Below, in pieces: positions 33,650-44,830 of a stretch of 64,000 nucleotides of DNA. Origin of the DNA: Topomyia yanbarensis (taxonomy: Eukaryota > Arthropoda > Insecta > Diptera > Culicidae); NCBI RefSeq assembly GCF_030247195.1, contig NC_080671.1:12477343-12541342 (forward strand), given 5' to 3'. The translations under genes were made by a program, and so were the position numbers. Each line of letters begins with the position of its first letter. Position 1 is the stretch's first letter. The notes under the pieces were generated by a model. That model saw only the letters and a list, made by a program, of their open reading frames with translations. It searched no databases and had not been told where the DNA came from.

Positions 33650-33900
33650 TATATGTGGAGATGCAAAGGATTCCTCGGTCACTAGGCGCAAGATGCACCG
33701 GACTAACATTTCTTCCTTTCTCAGAAGATCTGCAGCCGTCGTCAGTATTGATCAGCATTCGGGAACCAAATGGATGGAACATTGTGGCTCATTCTGTTAC
33801 ACCCAAGCATGTTGTTCCAATAAAAATTTTGCAATCTTAGTAGTTCTAGTCAATAACGGAGCAACCACGAGCAATCTCTTATGCTCCGATAGAACTAGAA
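33650..33900 (+). repeat. Family B dispersed repeat, copy
   Basis: GATTCCTCGGTCACTAGGCG, CACCGGACTAACATTTCTTC, CTTTCTCAGAAGATCTGCAG and then AGTTCTAGTCAATAACGGAG with CAACC follow the order of the copies at 31130 and 40670. The overlapping ORFs on both strands are not supported. Confidence 0.5.
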
Positions 33901-33917
33901 TAGGAAGTAGCTGTGTT

Positions 33918-34150
33918 TTCAAGGGGTGGAAGCTGCTGCGTTGTTACTGTGGGAGAAAGTAAACAAAGAGAGGCTATCATTTGCATATAAGACCCGTAGG
34001 AAAATATTTGGTATATTCCAATCCAAACAACCTAGATTGCCATTAGAACTCTACATACTAGTGGCAATCTAGGTTGTTTGGATTGGAATATAGCAAACTT
34101 ATTCCAACGGTCCAATATGCAAATGCTACTCTTTGAAAACGGAAGCGCAT
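33918..34150. repeat. Inverted repeat with near-perfect 30 bp core palindrome
   Basis: The core left arm at about 34013-34042 (TATATTCC..., CAACCTAGATTGCCA) pairs with the right arm at about 34062-34092 (TGGCAATCTAGGTTG, ...GGAATATA) around a loop of about 19 nt. Weaker pairing continues outward: TTTGCATAT..GACC appears on both sides, and TTTTCAA further out. This may be a foldback element or a young local inversion-duplication. It abuts the minus-strand coding remnant at 34058-34722. Confidence 0.7.
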
Positions 34151-34722
34151 GTAGCAAATGCAGAATCTCAAACTCTCATTATCCAAAAAGCTGTAATCTT
34201 CGTTATGCGTTGCGTTGCGTTGCGTAAGCACGGTATACTTCGTAGATTGCAGACTGATGACTCTCATTTCCAGCCAGACTACTTGAGGAGCATTGTTTGG
34301 GAATAACAATTGATCCAGTCCAAGCGAGAATTTCGCCTGAGAGCCACCATTGCGGGCCACGGCCATCTTTACCGTAACTTGGGGTGAGAAAGGAAGTGTT
34401 GATGTGGTACTTACTTAACGGAAGGCCCCGACTCAGTGACACTCCCATAAGTACCACGGATTGGGTAGTGGGTGGGTTGTTAGTCAGGATTCGCTTCAAG
34501 CAAGCGATGCGACTGAGAATATACTTTCGTGCATAAGATGTTTGAATAGTTTATTGACTGAAGGATACGTAAATGTTCTAGGCGTTTAAACTCTGGGTAA
34601 TCGTCTATCGAAATTTTTTCATCGAAAACAACTTGAACTCCGAACAGCCGGCTGTCGGGAGTGTTGTCGACAATGTAAAATGGACCGCAAACAATGAGTT
34701 TAAAAGTGGTATTGTGGAACAT
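34093..34722 (-). pseudogene. Unrecognised protein-coding remnant, frameshifted
   Basis: The minus strand opens at ATG 34722 with an 80-residue frame of ordinary protein character (for example GPFYIVDNTPDSRLFG and DDYPEFKRLEHLRILQ). It stops at 34480. Neighbouring frames then carry on: one of 98 codons (34203-34499) and one of 102 codons (34058-34366, beginning MAVARNGGSQAKFSLGLDQ). The switches suggest one ancestral gene of at least about 200 residues broken by indels. I do not recognise the family. A captured cellular gene, a transposon protein and an old viral insertion all remain possible, and no motif seen decides between them. Family B repeat and the 34.05 kb palindrome flank its 3' side. 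Confidence 0.35.
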
Positions 34723-35164
34723 TCATAAATTATGTCACGTAAAGATTACCCAACACTAACTAAGTCTCTGTCATATTACCACGTTATTTTTATCCTTGGT
34801 CTAATACGAATCAAATGATTTTAGTTTTTCCTTCATTTTGTAGTAGCACATTAATGCCGCTACTTGCAAAAGTGTTCATGTTCCATGGAATTTCCTATAT
34901 ACATGGCGCAATCGTGCGTAAAACGGCCGATTGCGTCAAAGCACATGACGTGCTTCCCTCCCATTCATGTCACAATTAGTCATATCTCTTCCTCCTAATA
35001 GCGTGGCAGAATTTATAAATCGTCCTTAAGCATATTGTGATCCCGTAACTTGAAATTTTCCACCTCGTTTGAGTAAATGCTGCGTTCCTAAACGATATTA
35101 ATGATGCACGAATCAAACACCCCCCGTTTCCAAATAGTACGTACTTATTCTCAGCTCAGTATAA
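34723..35164. other. Unrecognised DNA
   Basis: No ORF continues upstream of the ATG at 34722 on the minus strand and no repeat ends are visible. Confidence 0.4.
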
Positions 35165-35700
35165 TTAACTGATGAGTTAATGGACTAAAAGTAAACCATT
35201 ATATATGACTATAAAAATTTGTTTTTTATGTTGAAATGATTGCCGCAAATTGGTAATTGGATTTGAATTGATCTTGCGAATTGTCAATTCTCCATCCTCA
35301 TACATAATTCAAAAGTCATACACTCAGACAAGACCATGCGTATTTCCTACACGCATTAAAGACCCAGTGGATTCGTTACCTAGTTGGTCAAATAAACACT
35401 AAACAAACAAATAACTTAGTTTGCTCAGTCTAAAGAAATGTCAGCTCGATTAGCATCAACCGGCGGATACGTGTTCCCTTACAATGCCATCAAATGAAAG
35501 TATATTTAAAATTACATACGACAAAATACGTGCAATTCAGAATATAACGAAATGAAGATTGCTTAATTATTTGCATTTAAAAAAGACCGGAAAAATTAGT
35601 TGCATAACCAAGGTGGTTCATTTTCAAAGATAGCACTGCTGATGAATCACTTTATAAAAATAGGTGATAAGGGACGCGGACGAAAATAGCTGACCACCGC
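35165..35700 (-). repeat. Family C dispersed repeat, copy 2 (inverted)
   Basis: Read on the minus strand it matches 39450-39940 in order: GTCCGCGTCCCTTATCACC, CCTTGGTTATGCAAC, AGGGAACACGTATCCGCCGG, TTGGTCAAATAAACACT as its complement, CATGGTCTTGTCTGAGTG and TTTACTTTTAGTC. The two copies form an inverted pair about 3.75 kb apart. No coding capacity. Confidence 0.75.
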
Positions 35701-38700
35701 CCAAAAAGCTGTAATCTTCGTTATATTTAAATACTCTATAACTCTACAGAAAGATCTTCAGACCAACTTTTCAATGTATGCTAGATGTTATTGAAAGACC
35801 GCAATGCTACAGGCTCGATAGGCACACACACCCACCACAACATACCCCATAAATACTTTGATGGAGAAAATCGCAATGATTCCACATGGCATATTTAGTT
35901 GGATCGTCATTTGCTCTTTCACGACTGCATGACAGCTCTGCTTTTCCATAGGGTGCACGGGGTGAAAGTTCTGCATGCCCCCCACCTAGGCAGCTAGTTC
36001 GCAATATCATACATAGTTGCATAAAACGAACAAAACGCTCGAAACGCATACTACATTTGCCACGAACTCTATTTGCGGAGAGAAACAGGAACAGAGGGGC
36101 ATCGTGTCAGCCGAGTCAGAGTCCCGGGTCACGATGTTTCACTAAAGGTTATTTGGATGGGACAAATAGAACACAATGTCGTCATAAGTTTTTACTTCTG
36201 TCGCGCTGCTTTCTACCGCGCCATTAGGCGGAATGAAATGATGGTTGGGAGCGCACGCCTTTTTGTGAGTGTCTCTACCAGTTCGAGAACAGAGTGATTC
36301 ATATGCAAATTGACCGACAGGCATGTCCTATCCGGTAGTACATTGTGTGTTGGGATTTCTACCATCTCGGTGACCCTTTTTGTGTTGAGGATGGCAGTAT
36401 ATTTGGGAAATATTGATGCGTAGTTATAGCGTATTGTGAAAAAAATGGTTCAGTCAAACTTATCTAAAGTAGGTACATAAATCTATCAACGAACTACTTT
36501 AAATGGTGGACCATGTTCCACTATGGTACATAGCACCATTAAAAAGAAGAAATATCATTAAAAGGTAATAACAGTAGTGTTTTAATGCCGTTCGTGCCCG
36601 ATTGCATGTGTTCGCTGGTCTGGGATTAACCTTTTCAATTGTTCTGATCTTCTCGCTCATCATCGCAGCCGTCGGAGATAAAGCAAACATGGCGTAATCT
36701 TTTCCAAGCTTAAAATCCCCTTGATAAATACAGACTGATGATGTGAGGCTGCGAGTAGATTTCATGGATATTGCTTTTCGTTCATTTCACACACACACAG
36801 CTTCACAGGGTAAAATCGGATACTACCTTCAAATTCAAGGTCTGAGCGAAAATTTCACAGTTTCAGATAGAAAGCATTGATTGGGATGATATAGGAAATG
36901 AGTTGTCAGACAACCGCACCCCAGATCAATACCCTTAACAAGCTGGATTCATTGAGTCTCGTTCCGATAATCCTATTCACTTACCAACAAGCGTCAAGGA
37001 TTACATTAAATTTGGTCACCATTTCGTCTGCTAGTTAATTCCCTTGAAAACTGTTGGTTGCAATCCACTACCCCTTTTGATTCTGATTCTGGATCTTCAG
37101 TACCCGACTCGTTTGCTGTATTAAGTTCGATTTGTACGATTCGTCAACGCTACACTGAAAACCATTCGATGAAGAAAATAACAAAACAAATTCTTGTTTT
37201 CCTAATTAGTTGATTTTAACAGAAAAATGAAAAACGTAACTAAATTTTCTCTTAATTTTGCGAGATTCTCAAATAATAGTTATTGAAAATTATTATTGAT
37301 TTTGATTCAAGACGCACATCATACGAAATGACAGCAAAGTAGCCAAGATGCACACCTTACTGGAATACATCAAGGTAGCGAGAGTATATTCATACACGCT
37401 GGGCATAACGGTTATGCAGGTAGGTACTTGTCTCAGCTTGGAAAGCTTGTTTTAGCCCGGACGCAACTACCTGAACCAGTACACAAAAATCAGAAATTCA
37501 ACTGACCTCATTTTGGTTTTGCCTAGTTTTTCTTTAAAAATATTTCAATACAGGAATGATTTTGATTGACATTTTTTTCAATACATGTATACTGAAAGTT
37601 GAAAGTATTGTCGAAGATTGTCAAAATCATTCTATTTCGGATTTAGTCGATTATATAGTAAAATTTCAATTATTAACAAATGTAATATGTAATATGCAAT
37701 ACGATAATTATTTTTCATCTTTTGAGATTCCAAACTAGATCTGGAATAAGTATGAAGTTTTTTTGTAGTGCTGGCTGACTAAATAGAAAAGAAATAAAAA
37801 TTATTCCTTTCATCTAAAATTGAAATCATCAATCAATTACCAACAATCCTTAAATAGCTTTGGTTATTTCGTCGCATTTAAGAGTGCAGTTTATAAAAAG
37901 ATAACATTATGAGAAACATAACTCTATATTATATTTACGTGTGGATTACTGGCATACGGAGTATTTCAACAATTTAATTCCATACCTTCATCCGTCGGTC
38001 GGTGAAACAAAACGTTTGAAATATCGTATGTTGTATTTTACGATGAAGCAGTTTAATTCAACAATGAGATTAGTTGAATTCCAATCGTTTGTGTCTTGGC
38101 TGAAAAGATAGTGTAACGGCATATGCAATTGTATTTGAACTAAAACAAGCGTTACAAGCTGAGACAAGCTTTTCAAGCTTTAGCTCAGGTAGGCTTTTTA
38201 AGTTTTGTGCTAGGCTGAAACGTTCATGTCCAGACTGAAACTGACAGCTTCAAACCAACAACGTTGGATTATTGTTTTCAACAAAAATTTAGTTCGCCCA
38301 AATATTAACTAGACGAAACCAAAAACTCAACTAATTTTTAGTTGAAATTGTGATGAATCGGTTTTCCGTGTATCGACACGATAGTTCAACTTTTTCGTTA
38401 CGATTAGTTGAATACAATGCTCAAATATACATTCATCCATTCCACCTAGGAACTTTTCGTTCGACGTGTCGTACCGATAGCGGTTCGTATAAATAGTACT
38501 TTAGTAAAATGTTGAAACTGAGCATCGGGATAAATTTAATTTGCATTTTATTAACAGAATCTATCACCAACTCACACTCACCAGCGTGACCGAGTGGGCA
38601 TTCGGCATAATAAATGCCTCAAACCTAGCACGCATTTGACATTTGGTTGGTTGTCCGGAATATTCTAACCCTAATTTAGCACTGCTTGGCTGCTGAATGC

Positions 38701-39449
38701 TACGGTCGGTCACCAAACTCATCACAGCAATATTCCGTCAGTCAGTGGTGGATCAAAATTAGCATCTGAATATGTCCCCTGCGCAACCTGGCCTGCAGGG
38801 GACTGGAAATGGTAATCGGCACCTTTGGTTGATGCTATCGCAGTCAGCGGGCGAGATACATACATAGACACCGACTACCGTCGTGAATGATGCGTCATTT
38901 CCCGGTCTATTATGGGATCGGGTTCCGTTCGATCGCCCACCGAACCATACGAACCGAACTAGCCTGAAACTAACTGGCGGAAGAGGTAACAGGTTGTATC
39001 ATATTCTTGTCACTCATATAAATATCCTAGGCGGATTTTTTCTTTCTTTTTTTGTCACGGTGCCGCTTGTCCATCACGCTTCTTTAGTCGCGTGTTAGAA
39101 GCTGTCGCGAGGATGTATTGGCCGGATAGGTTAAAAATACTCCGACTCTGATGGGGTGCTGTTGTTTCCGAGGATAGATGAGTGACAATTAAAATCCATT
39201 TGTAAATGAGCTGTTGAAGCATCCACTCGGTGTTGAGTAGAGTGTCCATTATCGTTCGTCAGTCCAATTGCGGATGGGAATGGGAAATTTTATAGAGCGT
39301 CACAAGATTACAGAATCACATTTTTTTTCGAATTGTCGGTGTTCTTTAAATTAAAAAAAATCGTTTTTTGTGTACATTTAAAAACAAAAAAATGAAAAGC
39401 ATTGCGATTGAAGACTTTGTACGATAAAACAATTTAAAGTTGATCCAAA
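35701..39449. other. Largely unique DNA between the inverted family C copies
   Basis: CCAAAAAGCTGTAATCTTCG with TTAT at 35702-35724 also occurs at 34183-34206, a short shared repeat. From 38500 to 39250 the sequence is less AT-rich and free of known repeats. ORFs of 60-88 codons on both strands lack recognisable domains. No promoter or splice signal stands out. Confidence 0.35.
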
Positions 39450-39940
39450 GCGATGGTAAGCTATTTTGGTCCGCGTCCCTTATCACCACCTCGGTTATGC
39501 AGCTATTTTTTTTATTTTATTTTACTGAAAATAATTAAGCAGTCTTCATTTCGTTAAATTCTGAATTGCTCATATTTTGTCGTATGTAATTTTAAATGTT
39601 CTTTGAGTTGATAGCATTGTAAGGGAACACGTATCCGCCGGCTGATGCCGATTCTTTAGACTGAGAAAACTAATTTATTTGTATGTTTAGTGTTCATTTG
39701 ACCAACTAGGAAACTAATCCATTGAGTATTTAATGTGCGTAGGGAATACGCATGGTCTTGTCTGAGTGAATGATAATTTTTGAATTATGTATGAGGGTTG
39801 AGAATTGACAATTCAAAAGAAGAATTAAAAACCAGCTACCAATTTTCGGCAGTTATACCAGCACGAAAAACAAATGTTTTCTTGTCATATCCATTGATTT
39901 ACTTTTAGTCTTCATGCGTATAAACATATTATAGCTTGAT
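39450..39940 (+). repeat. Family C dispersed repeat, copy 3
   Basis: It extends from GGTCCGCGTCCCTTATCACC through AAGGGAACACGTATCCGCCG, TACGCATGGTCTTGTCTGAG and TTGAGAATTGACAATTCA to TTTACTTTTAGTC. It is the plus-strand partner of 35165-35700 and a longer version of 28905-29130. Confidence 0.75.
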
Positions 39941-40140
39941 TATTGACGCATAAGGTTAGTTAGTTTCTTTTCGTTTTTATTGTTTTCAATTTGCAGTAAT
40001 TAGCTTAAGAAAACCGCGTAGTGGCGGAGAAAGATGTCAATACATAATTATCATTAATAATAATTAATACACGATAAATAATGCGTGTGTTACGAGACTT
40101 TTAGTTACATAGATATATCGACAAATTCCTCGAGACACTA

Positions 40141-40328
40141 AGGCCAATGACATGCTTACGCGATTTGCGATGCGGTAGCGGTAAGCGAAGCGAATGCGTT
40201 TGACCTATCCCTTTGGTGTGTGCATGTAGAACGCGTAATACTGTCATAGTAAAAGCGGGGCGAACGCGGCAAAACACTATGACGCGTCCGTAAACGCTTC
40301 GCTTTCCGCTTCAGCTTGTCATCGGCCT
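40141..40328. mobile_element. MITE, AGGCCGATGACA family, copy 2
   Basis: It begins AGGCCAATGACATGCTTACG and ends CAGCTTGTCATCGGCCT, with the same CpG-rich interior as 9376-9564 in reverse orientation. Length is 188 bp against 189 bp for copy 1, with differences visible at scattered positions. The near-equal length supports real element boundaries. Confidence 0.8.
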
Positions 40329-40669
40329 AAAGGTTATCGCTTTTCATTATATTGTATTGTTTTTGGAATGCCGTGTTTCGCCGGAGTGAAGGGACAAAAA
40401 ATAATAAATAGTTCATCTGCCGATTGATTCAATTGAACAAAAGCAACACTCCCGGCTGCCGGCTGTCTGGAGCTGAAGTTGTTTTTACGAACCGAACATT
40501 TCAAAATTAATTCAATAAACGATAAATCTATCATAAATTCACGGCAGTCGGTCACCCAAAGCAATAAACACATGATAACACTACTGAGAATTGCATAGAT
40601 CGTATCACTCATCAAGGTGAATCCAGATTTGTATAACTCTACTAACAAACACTCCTTCCCATGCAAACA

Positions 40670-40920
40670 TAGAGATGCAGAGGTGTGTACGGTTTCCATA
40701 ACAACGTTTGTTATACTAACATTCTTTTCCTTCCCCGGTGACTGTAAGGCCGTGGCCGGCATCGTTACTGGCATTTGAAAGTATAGAACTCTCGAAACGT
40801 GCACATTGAGGATGGATAGCTACTCAAAGTGTCCATTCGTTGATTCTCTGTACAATTTCGCTTGTTCTGGTTAATCACGGAGTAGCAGCTACGAATTGTA
40901 TGTTCATCATGCTCATGCTC
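40670..40920 (+). repeat. Family B dispersed repeat, copy
   Basis: It carries CTAACATTCTTTTCCTTCCC, CGGTGACTGTAAGGCCGTGG, TTGATTCTCTGTACAATTTC and GGTTAATCACGGAGTAGCAG. The minus-strand 156-codon ORF at 40334-40804 takes its N-terminal part from this repeat and is therefore not counted as a gene. Confidence 0.5.
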
Positions 40921-41255
40921 AAAGCAATTTAAAATTGATCTAAACTATCTTATGATAAGGGCCAAATATTTGTCCGCCTCTTTCAATCTAGGAATTAGTT
41001 CAAAATGGGGAAAACTACAGAAATATTACTGATGGGAGACACCCAAATCTTTTTTAATGTTCGGAAAACTTCTCTAAAGTTTATAGATTTCCTTGAACCA
41101 TTCTCATAAGGTTGGGCAGAGAATGGACAAAATTCGAAAGCGAAAAAATAATCATAAAAATCAATCAGCTTATGTACAATGTACAACTACACGGTATGAA
41201 AAAACTGCTTTTTTCGTTTACGATTTTTGCTAATAATAATAATAAAACAATTTAA

Positions 41256-41300
41256 TCCACCTAACATTGAGATGAGACATGTCTTATCCATATCATTGTT
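41256..41300 (+). repeat. Fragment matching the start of the 4.1 kb tandem unit
   Basis: TTTAATCCACCTAACATTGA followed by GATGAGACATG matches TTTAATCCACCTAACAGTGT followed by GATGAGACATT at the start of both tandem units (47077 and 51255). Confidence 0.55.
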
Positions 41301-41339
41301 TGTCATTCATTAGATTGCTAATGCGATAAACACAGCTCG

Positions 41340-41815
41340 AGTCCTCCATGAATAAAACCTCGAAATAAATAACGTGAATATACAGACATGCAAAACAAAT
41401 CAAATTCAATAATAGAAGGAATAGAATGAATAATTGAGTGAGTAAAAATAAATAAGGAAGTAAAGTAATGAAATCAATAAAACGCTTTAAATGAACTAAA
41501 TTAAATAAATCAGTTATAGCAATAATACGAATAAGAGTGATCTAATTTTTTATACATAATGAAAAAATGCATGAAATACACAATTAATGAAGCATGAAAT
41601 GAATAAAATAAGTAAAATGATGAAAATTTATAAAATGACAAAAAATAAATGAACAACGGCAATTGAAAACATTTCTCTAAAGTACAATATATTAAAATTA
41701 ATTAAATGAATAATGTTTATAATATGTATAAAATAGGTTAAAATAATTATGATGAACAAGGTGATAATAAATAATAATTAATAGAATGAATAAAACACTA
41801 CGAAGTATGTTACAG
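41340..41815. repeat. Low-complexity A-rich region of AATGAATAAA words
   Basis: Irregular repetition of AAATAAATAA, GAATGAATAA and AATAAAAT words over about 470 bp. A similar stretch lies at 43490-43690. Neither codes. Confidence 0.6.
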
Positions 41816-41905
41816 GGTTCGAAATTTTAGCATTTGGAAAGGTGTCAAAGCTGGATTGTAAAGCGGAAAGGCATGGCGAAAATGTGGACCCGCAAAAATA
41901 AAACA

Positions 41906-42080
41906 TGTGTCAAATTGAATTTCAAACCGCTTCCGCAACAGAAGTTTTATGTTGCCAAGGATCACTGCGATGTTCCCAGGAAATATAAATTTTTTCTTGC
42001 GGGTAATTTTGGCGTTAACTTGTTGATCTGGCAGGGAATCTGCAGCTGTCGCCGGAAGACATCGATTTTCTTGCCAACTA
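41906..42080 (+). pseudogene. Mariner-type transposase core fragment
   Basis: Within a 103-codon frame starting at 41834, the stretch from VKLNFKPLPQQKFYVAKDH to NLLIWQGICSCRRKTSIFL aligns by eye with the region after the first catalytic Asp of the ITmD37E transposase at 19280-20290 (IKADFK, then FFTGKNKFYVDD, then YLIWQAICSC). Only about 60 residues remain. No catalytic acid, terminal repeat or TSD is left. A second fossil points toward it from the minus strand. Confidence 0.7.
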
Positions 42081-42269
42081 ACCAGAGTTTGAAATTGGCC
42101 GTCGTTCTCACGACAAGAAATTTATCGCATACCTTTTTTCCATAGTAGGCATATCATCCATAAAAAAATCAAACTCTGCAATAATCAATAAAGGCTCGAT
42201 TCTTTACACATGTGATACTTTCAAATGCTCGTATTTGCTTAACCTTTCTTTCAAAACAATCATTCATCG

Positions 42270-42862
42270 TTATTTTTCATCGTTCATCCGGCGCAGACTC
42301 TCTTCAGTCACGGTCTTGATCTGTTGATTCCACCAATTCTTCATACGACCGATCTCGCTGGAGACTGTACTCGTCATCTTCAGTTTCAGCTTCATCATCG
42401 CCCCATACTTTGCTATCGAGCGGGGATGGGGACAATTAGGTGGATTCTTTTTGCTTTTTGGGATGAACTGTACTCCATTGTCGCATCATTACAACTCGTC
42501 CTAGCGATAATAAGAGCTGACTGAGCCTGTCTAAAACTTAACGGACCGTTATCGTACTTAAGAAGTGTAACATCCATTTGCTGAGGAAATTCATTTACTT
42601 CCGAGTTTATAGTGTTATCTGTAACGGAAACGCTGGTTTCCTTGGCACAGGAACATATGTCTTGCCGAACCATAATTTTTTTTGCGAACTTTTCTGCGAA
42701 AGATTTGAGCCACAGAATTTGCTTCAAATCGGTTATCGCATAGGTTTCATCGTTAATCAAAACACTTCCATCGACTTTCATCAGAACCGAACAGCTTATG
42801 GACCTGGATTCTGGCCACTACCTAGTCACTTCTGAGGGATCTGGTCCAAGTTTTTGATATTC
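42270..42862 (-). pseudogene. Decayed mariner-type transposase, C-terminal two thirds
   Basis: On the minus strand, INDETYAITDLKQI is followed by FAEKFAKKIMVRQDICSCAK, then after a frame change by GVQFIPKSK, NPPNCPHPRS and KYGAMMKLKLK, ending at NDEK and TAA (42270). The first catalytic Asp (NDE) is present. The second motif reads SVSSYY where the 19.3 kb copy has DLASCHY, so that Asp is lost. The third reads RSIAKYGAMMK where E is expected before KYWA, so that Glu is lost as well. At least two frameshifts occur. The N-terminal DNA-binding part is missing. It is an inactive relative of, but not identical to, the 19.3 kb element. Confidence 0.75.
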
Positions 42863-42869
42863 TTTTGTC

Positions 42870-43190
42870 TTGACTACGCCTTACCTTTCAATATAGAACC
42901 GCTTTTAAAATTTTCGAAAGAAATAGGAGGAATTATATTTTGTTTGCTCTAATCATTTGGGATTTTTCCAATTTGACCAATTTTGTAATAAATTTTCGGT
43001 GTATGTTTGACTATGCCTAACGCAAAAACTTTCGAATGTGACGTGGAAATCCCGAAATTTGAGTCAGTCAGAGCCGTCAATATGGTGCATCTAAGAGATC
43101 TAATCGAATATTGCGGAGGTCTAAAAGTTTTTGATACACTTTTGGGCTAAGTATTTTATTCATCGTTCGCTAGTCGAATGAGAAGCATGT
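42870..43190 (+). repeat. Dispersed repeat with protein-like frame (RAVNMVHL), copy 2
   Basis: It begins TTTTGTCTTGACTACG and ACCTTTCAATATAG. A frame from ATG 43013 reads through FESVRAVNMVHLRDLIEYCG to a stop near 43150. CATCGTTCGCTAGTC and AATGAGAAGCATGT follow. It is the same family as 18425-18840 in opposite orientation. The motif is open here where the other copy has a stop, so the ancestral sequence was probably coding. Protein family not recognised. Confidence 0.55.
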
Positions 43191-43489
43191 GCACGGTTAC
43201 ACGGTGCAGTAAGAAGAAAGCAATCAGAATTCTCAAATTACATTCGTTAATACAACAACTATAATGTTTCGTTGAAAATATTTTGGGTTGTAATATTTCA
43301 AAATAAATCCGAATATTAGCAATATTTTCAAGTAACAAGACATGGTTTGTTTAGTCTATTAATAAAAGATGCAGGTGAAAAATACATGACAAGTTTCCTA
43401 GAATATTCTAGTATAAACCATTACATGTTTTGAACATACGTAGGCAATATTTATTTAGGTATGAGAACCGCGCATAAACTCGTAACAAC

Positions 43490-43690
43490 TCTGCATGTAA
43501 TTAAACTAAATAAAAGAAATGAAAAAATAAAACAAATGTGATGCACAAAACGATTTATACTCAACGAAGAATCTGAACATAATGAATAGTGGCACAAAAT
43601 AAATAGTGCGCATATAAAAAATAGTTTGCACAAAGCGAATGAAATGGCAGAAATACAATAATTAAAATAGAATAAATAAAATAAATAAAT
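43490..43690. repeat. A-rich low-complexity region
   Basis: Words such as AATAAAAGAAATGAAAAAAT and AATAGAATAAATAAAATAAA dominate. Short minus-strand ORFs here are products of the composition. Confidence 0.55.
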
Positions 43691-43699
43691 TAGTAGCGT

Positions 43700-44660
43700 T
43701 AAATTGTCACGTTGGACCTTTTGTTTGAAATTAGTTTCGTTAAGATCGGTTCAGCTATTAGGAACGATCCATAAATGACGTAGCATTTTTTGAGTGATTT
43801 TTAACACCCCCCTCCCCCATCGTAGCATTTCGTCACAAACCTCTAAATACCCCCCCCCCCCTGGTAATTACGTAGCTTGGCGATAATTCTCCCCCCCCCC
43901 CCTTGTCCCCGCAAAATTTTAAAAAAATGAAGAACGATGTTAGTTATTCCCCTTTAAAAAAGCTACGTAGAATGACATGACTCCCTACCCCCCTGTCGTC
44001 ACACATCATCACAAAATACAAAACTCCCCCCCATATAATGCTACGTCATTTATGGATGATCTCTTACTGAAAAAATACATAACATTATTGCATATATATT
44101 CAGACACGTACATACATACAAGAGGCATTGTATTTATTACTCATATGAGTAAATGACTCCGGATAATTTACCACTCCGACAATAAAACCTCACATTTTCA
44201 CACGAAAAGTTATTGACACTCACAAAACTTTCCCGGATATTTATCCAACGCATTTTTTCTCCGAATAAATAAAACTGCCGGAGAATGAGCGAATAAGTTT
44301 ATCAACGTCTATCGTACTTCACGCGGGTTTTGAAACGAAGTGTATATTTTGGCACTTTCATTAATTTCAAATTCCTTCTCTGGTGAGAAGGAAAAAATCT
44401 TTAAAAATTCTTCGGAAAAAGTATTTTACGCTATTTGTGGAAACGGAGAAATTTTCGACTCATCTTATCCTGAAAAAATGGAAATCGGATAAGCTGCTTC
44501 TCGCGTGAGTGAGTGAGACTTACAATGCCTAACATACAGACATTGTCCCAATTCGTCAAGCTGAGCCAATTAGTAGATGAGTCTCGGTCCTTCGGGCCTC
44601 GAAAAATAAGATTTGAGCGCATCCTTTACATTTGTTTAATGAGCAATGTGAAAACGTTCA
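43700..44660 (+). repeat. Degenerate copy of the 3' part of the 4.1 kb unit, interrupted
   Basis: GTTAAGATCGGTTCAGCTAT at 43739-43758 matches GATAAGATCGGTTCAGCCAT at 51042-51061. CAGACATTGTCCCAATTCG, AAGCTGAGCCAATTAG and CTTCGGGCCTCG at 44539-44600 match the later part of the same unit. A MITE-like repeat at 43767-44057 and unrelated sequence lie between. Confidence 0.5.
43767..44057. mobile_element. MITE-like repeat with 21 bp perfect ends and C-rich interior
   Basis: ATCCATAAATGACGTAGC with ATT at 43767-43787 is the exact reverse complement of 44037-44057. The interior carries several C runs of 7-13 bases and internal TACGTAG and CTACGTAG words. Repeats with these ATAAATGACGTA ends are widespread in arthropod genomes. 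No ORF. The TSD could not be fixed. Confidence 0.7.
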
Positions 44661-44689
44661 TATACAATAGACAACAAGTAGCGTACACT

Positions 44690-44830
44690 CTAAATAAAAC
44701 ATTACAATCGCTCATGCGATCAAGCTCGTTATCATATAAACGTTCGTGATCTGCGCGATAATACAAACCTAGTCATAAACAAGAACAGGCAATCATGATC
44801 ATCCACGTACACTAGGGCATTGCAAAAAAC
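44690..44830 (+). repeat. Family A fragment
   Basis: AAACGTTCGTGATCTGCGCG, ATAATACAAACCTAGTCATA, AACAGGCAATCATGATCATC resemble 20845-20925 (AATGCTCGTGGATTTCGCG, ATAACACAAACCTGGTCACA, ATGCAATTGCAATCATC). Confidence 0.5.

Noticed and set aside
40334..40804. 156-codon minus-strand ORF
   Set aside because: It begins with a non-ATG codon and its N-terminal part comes from a family B dispersed repeat.
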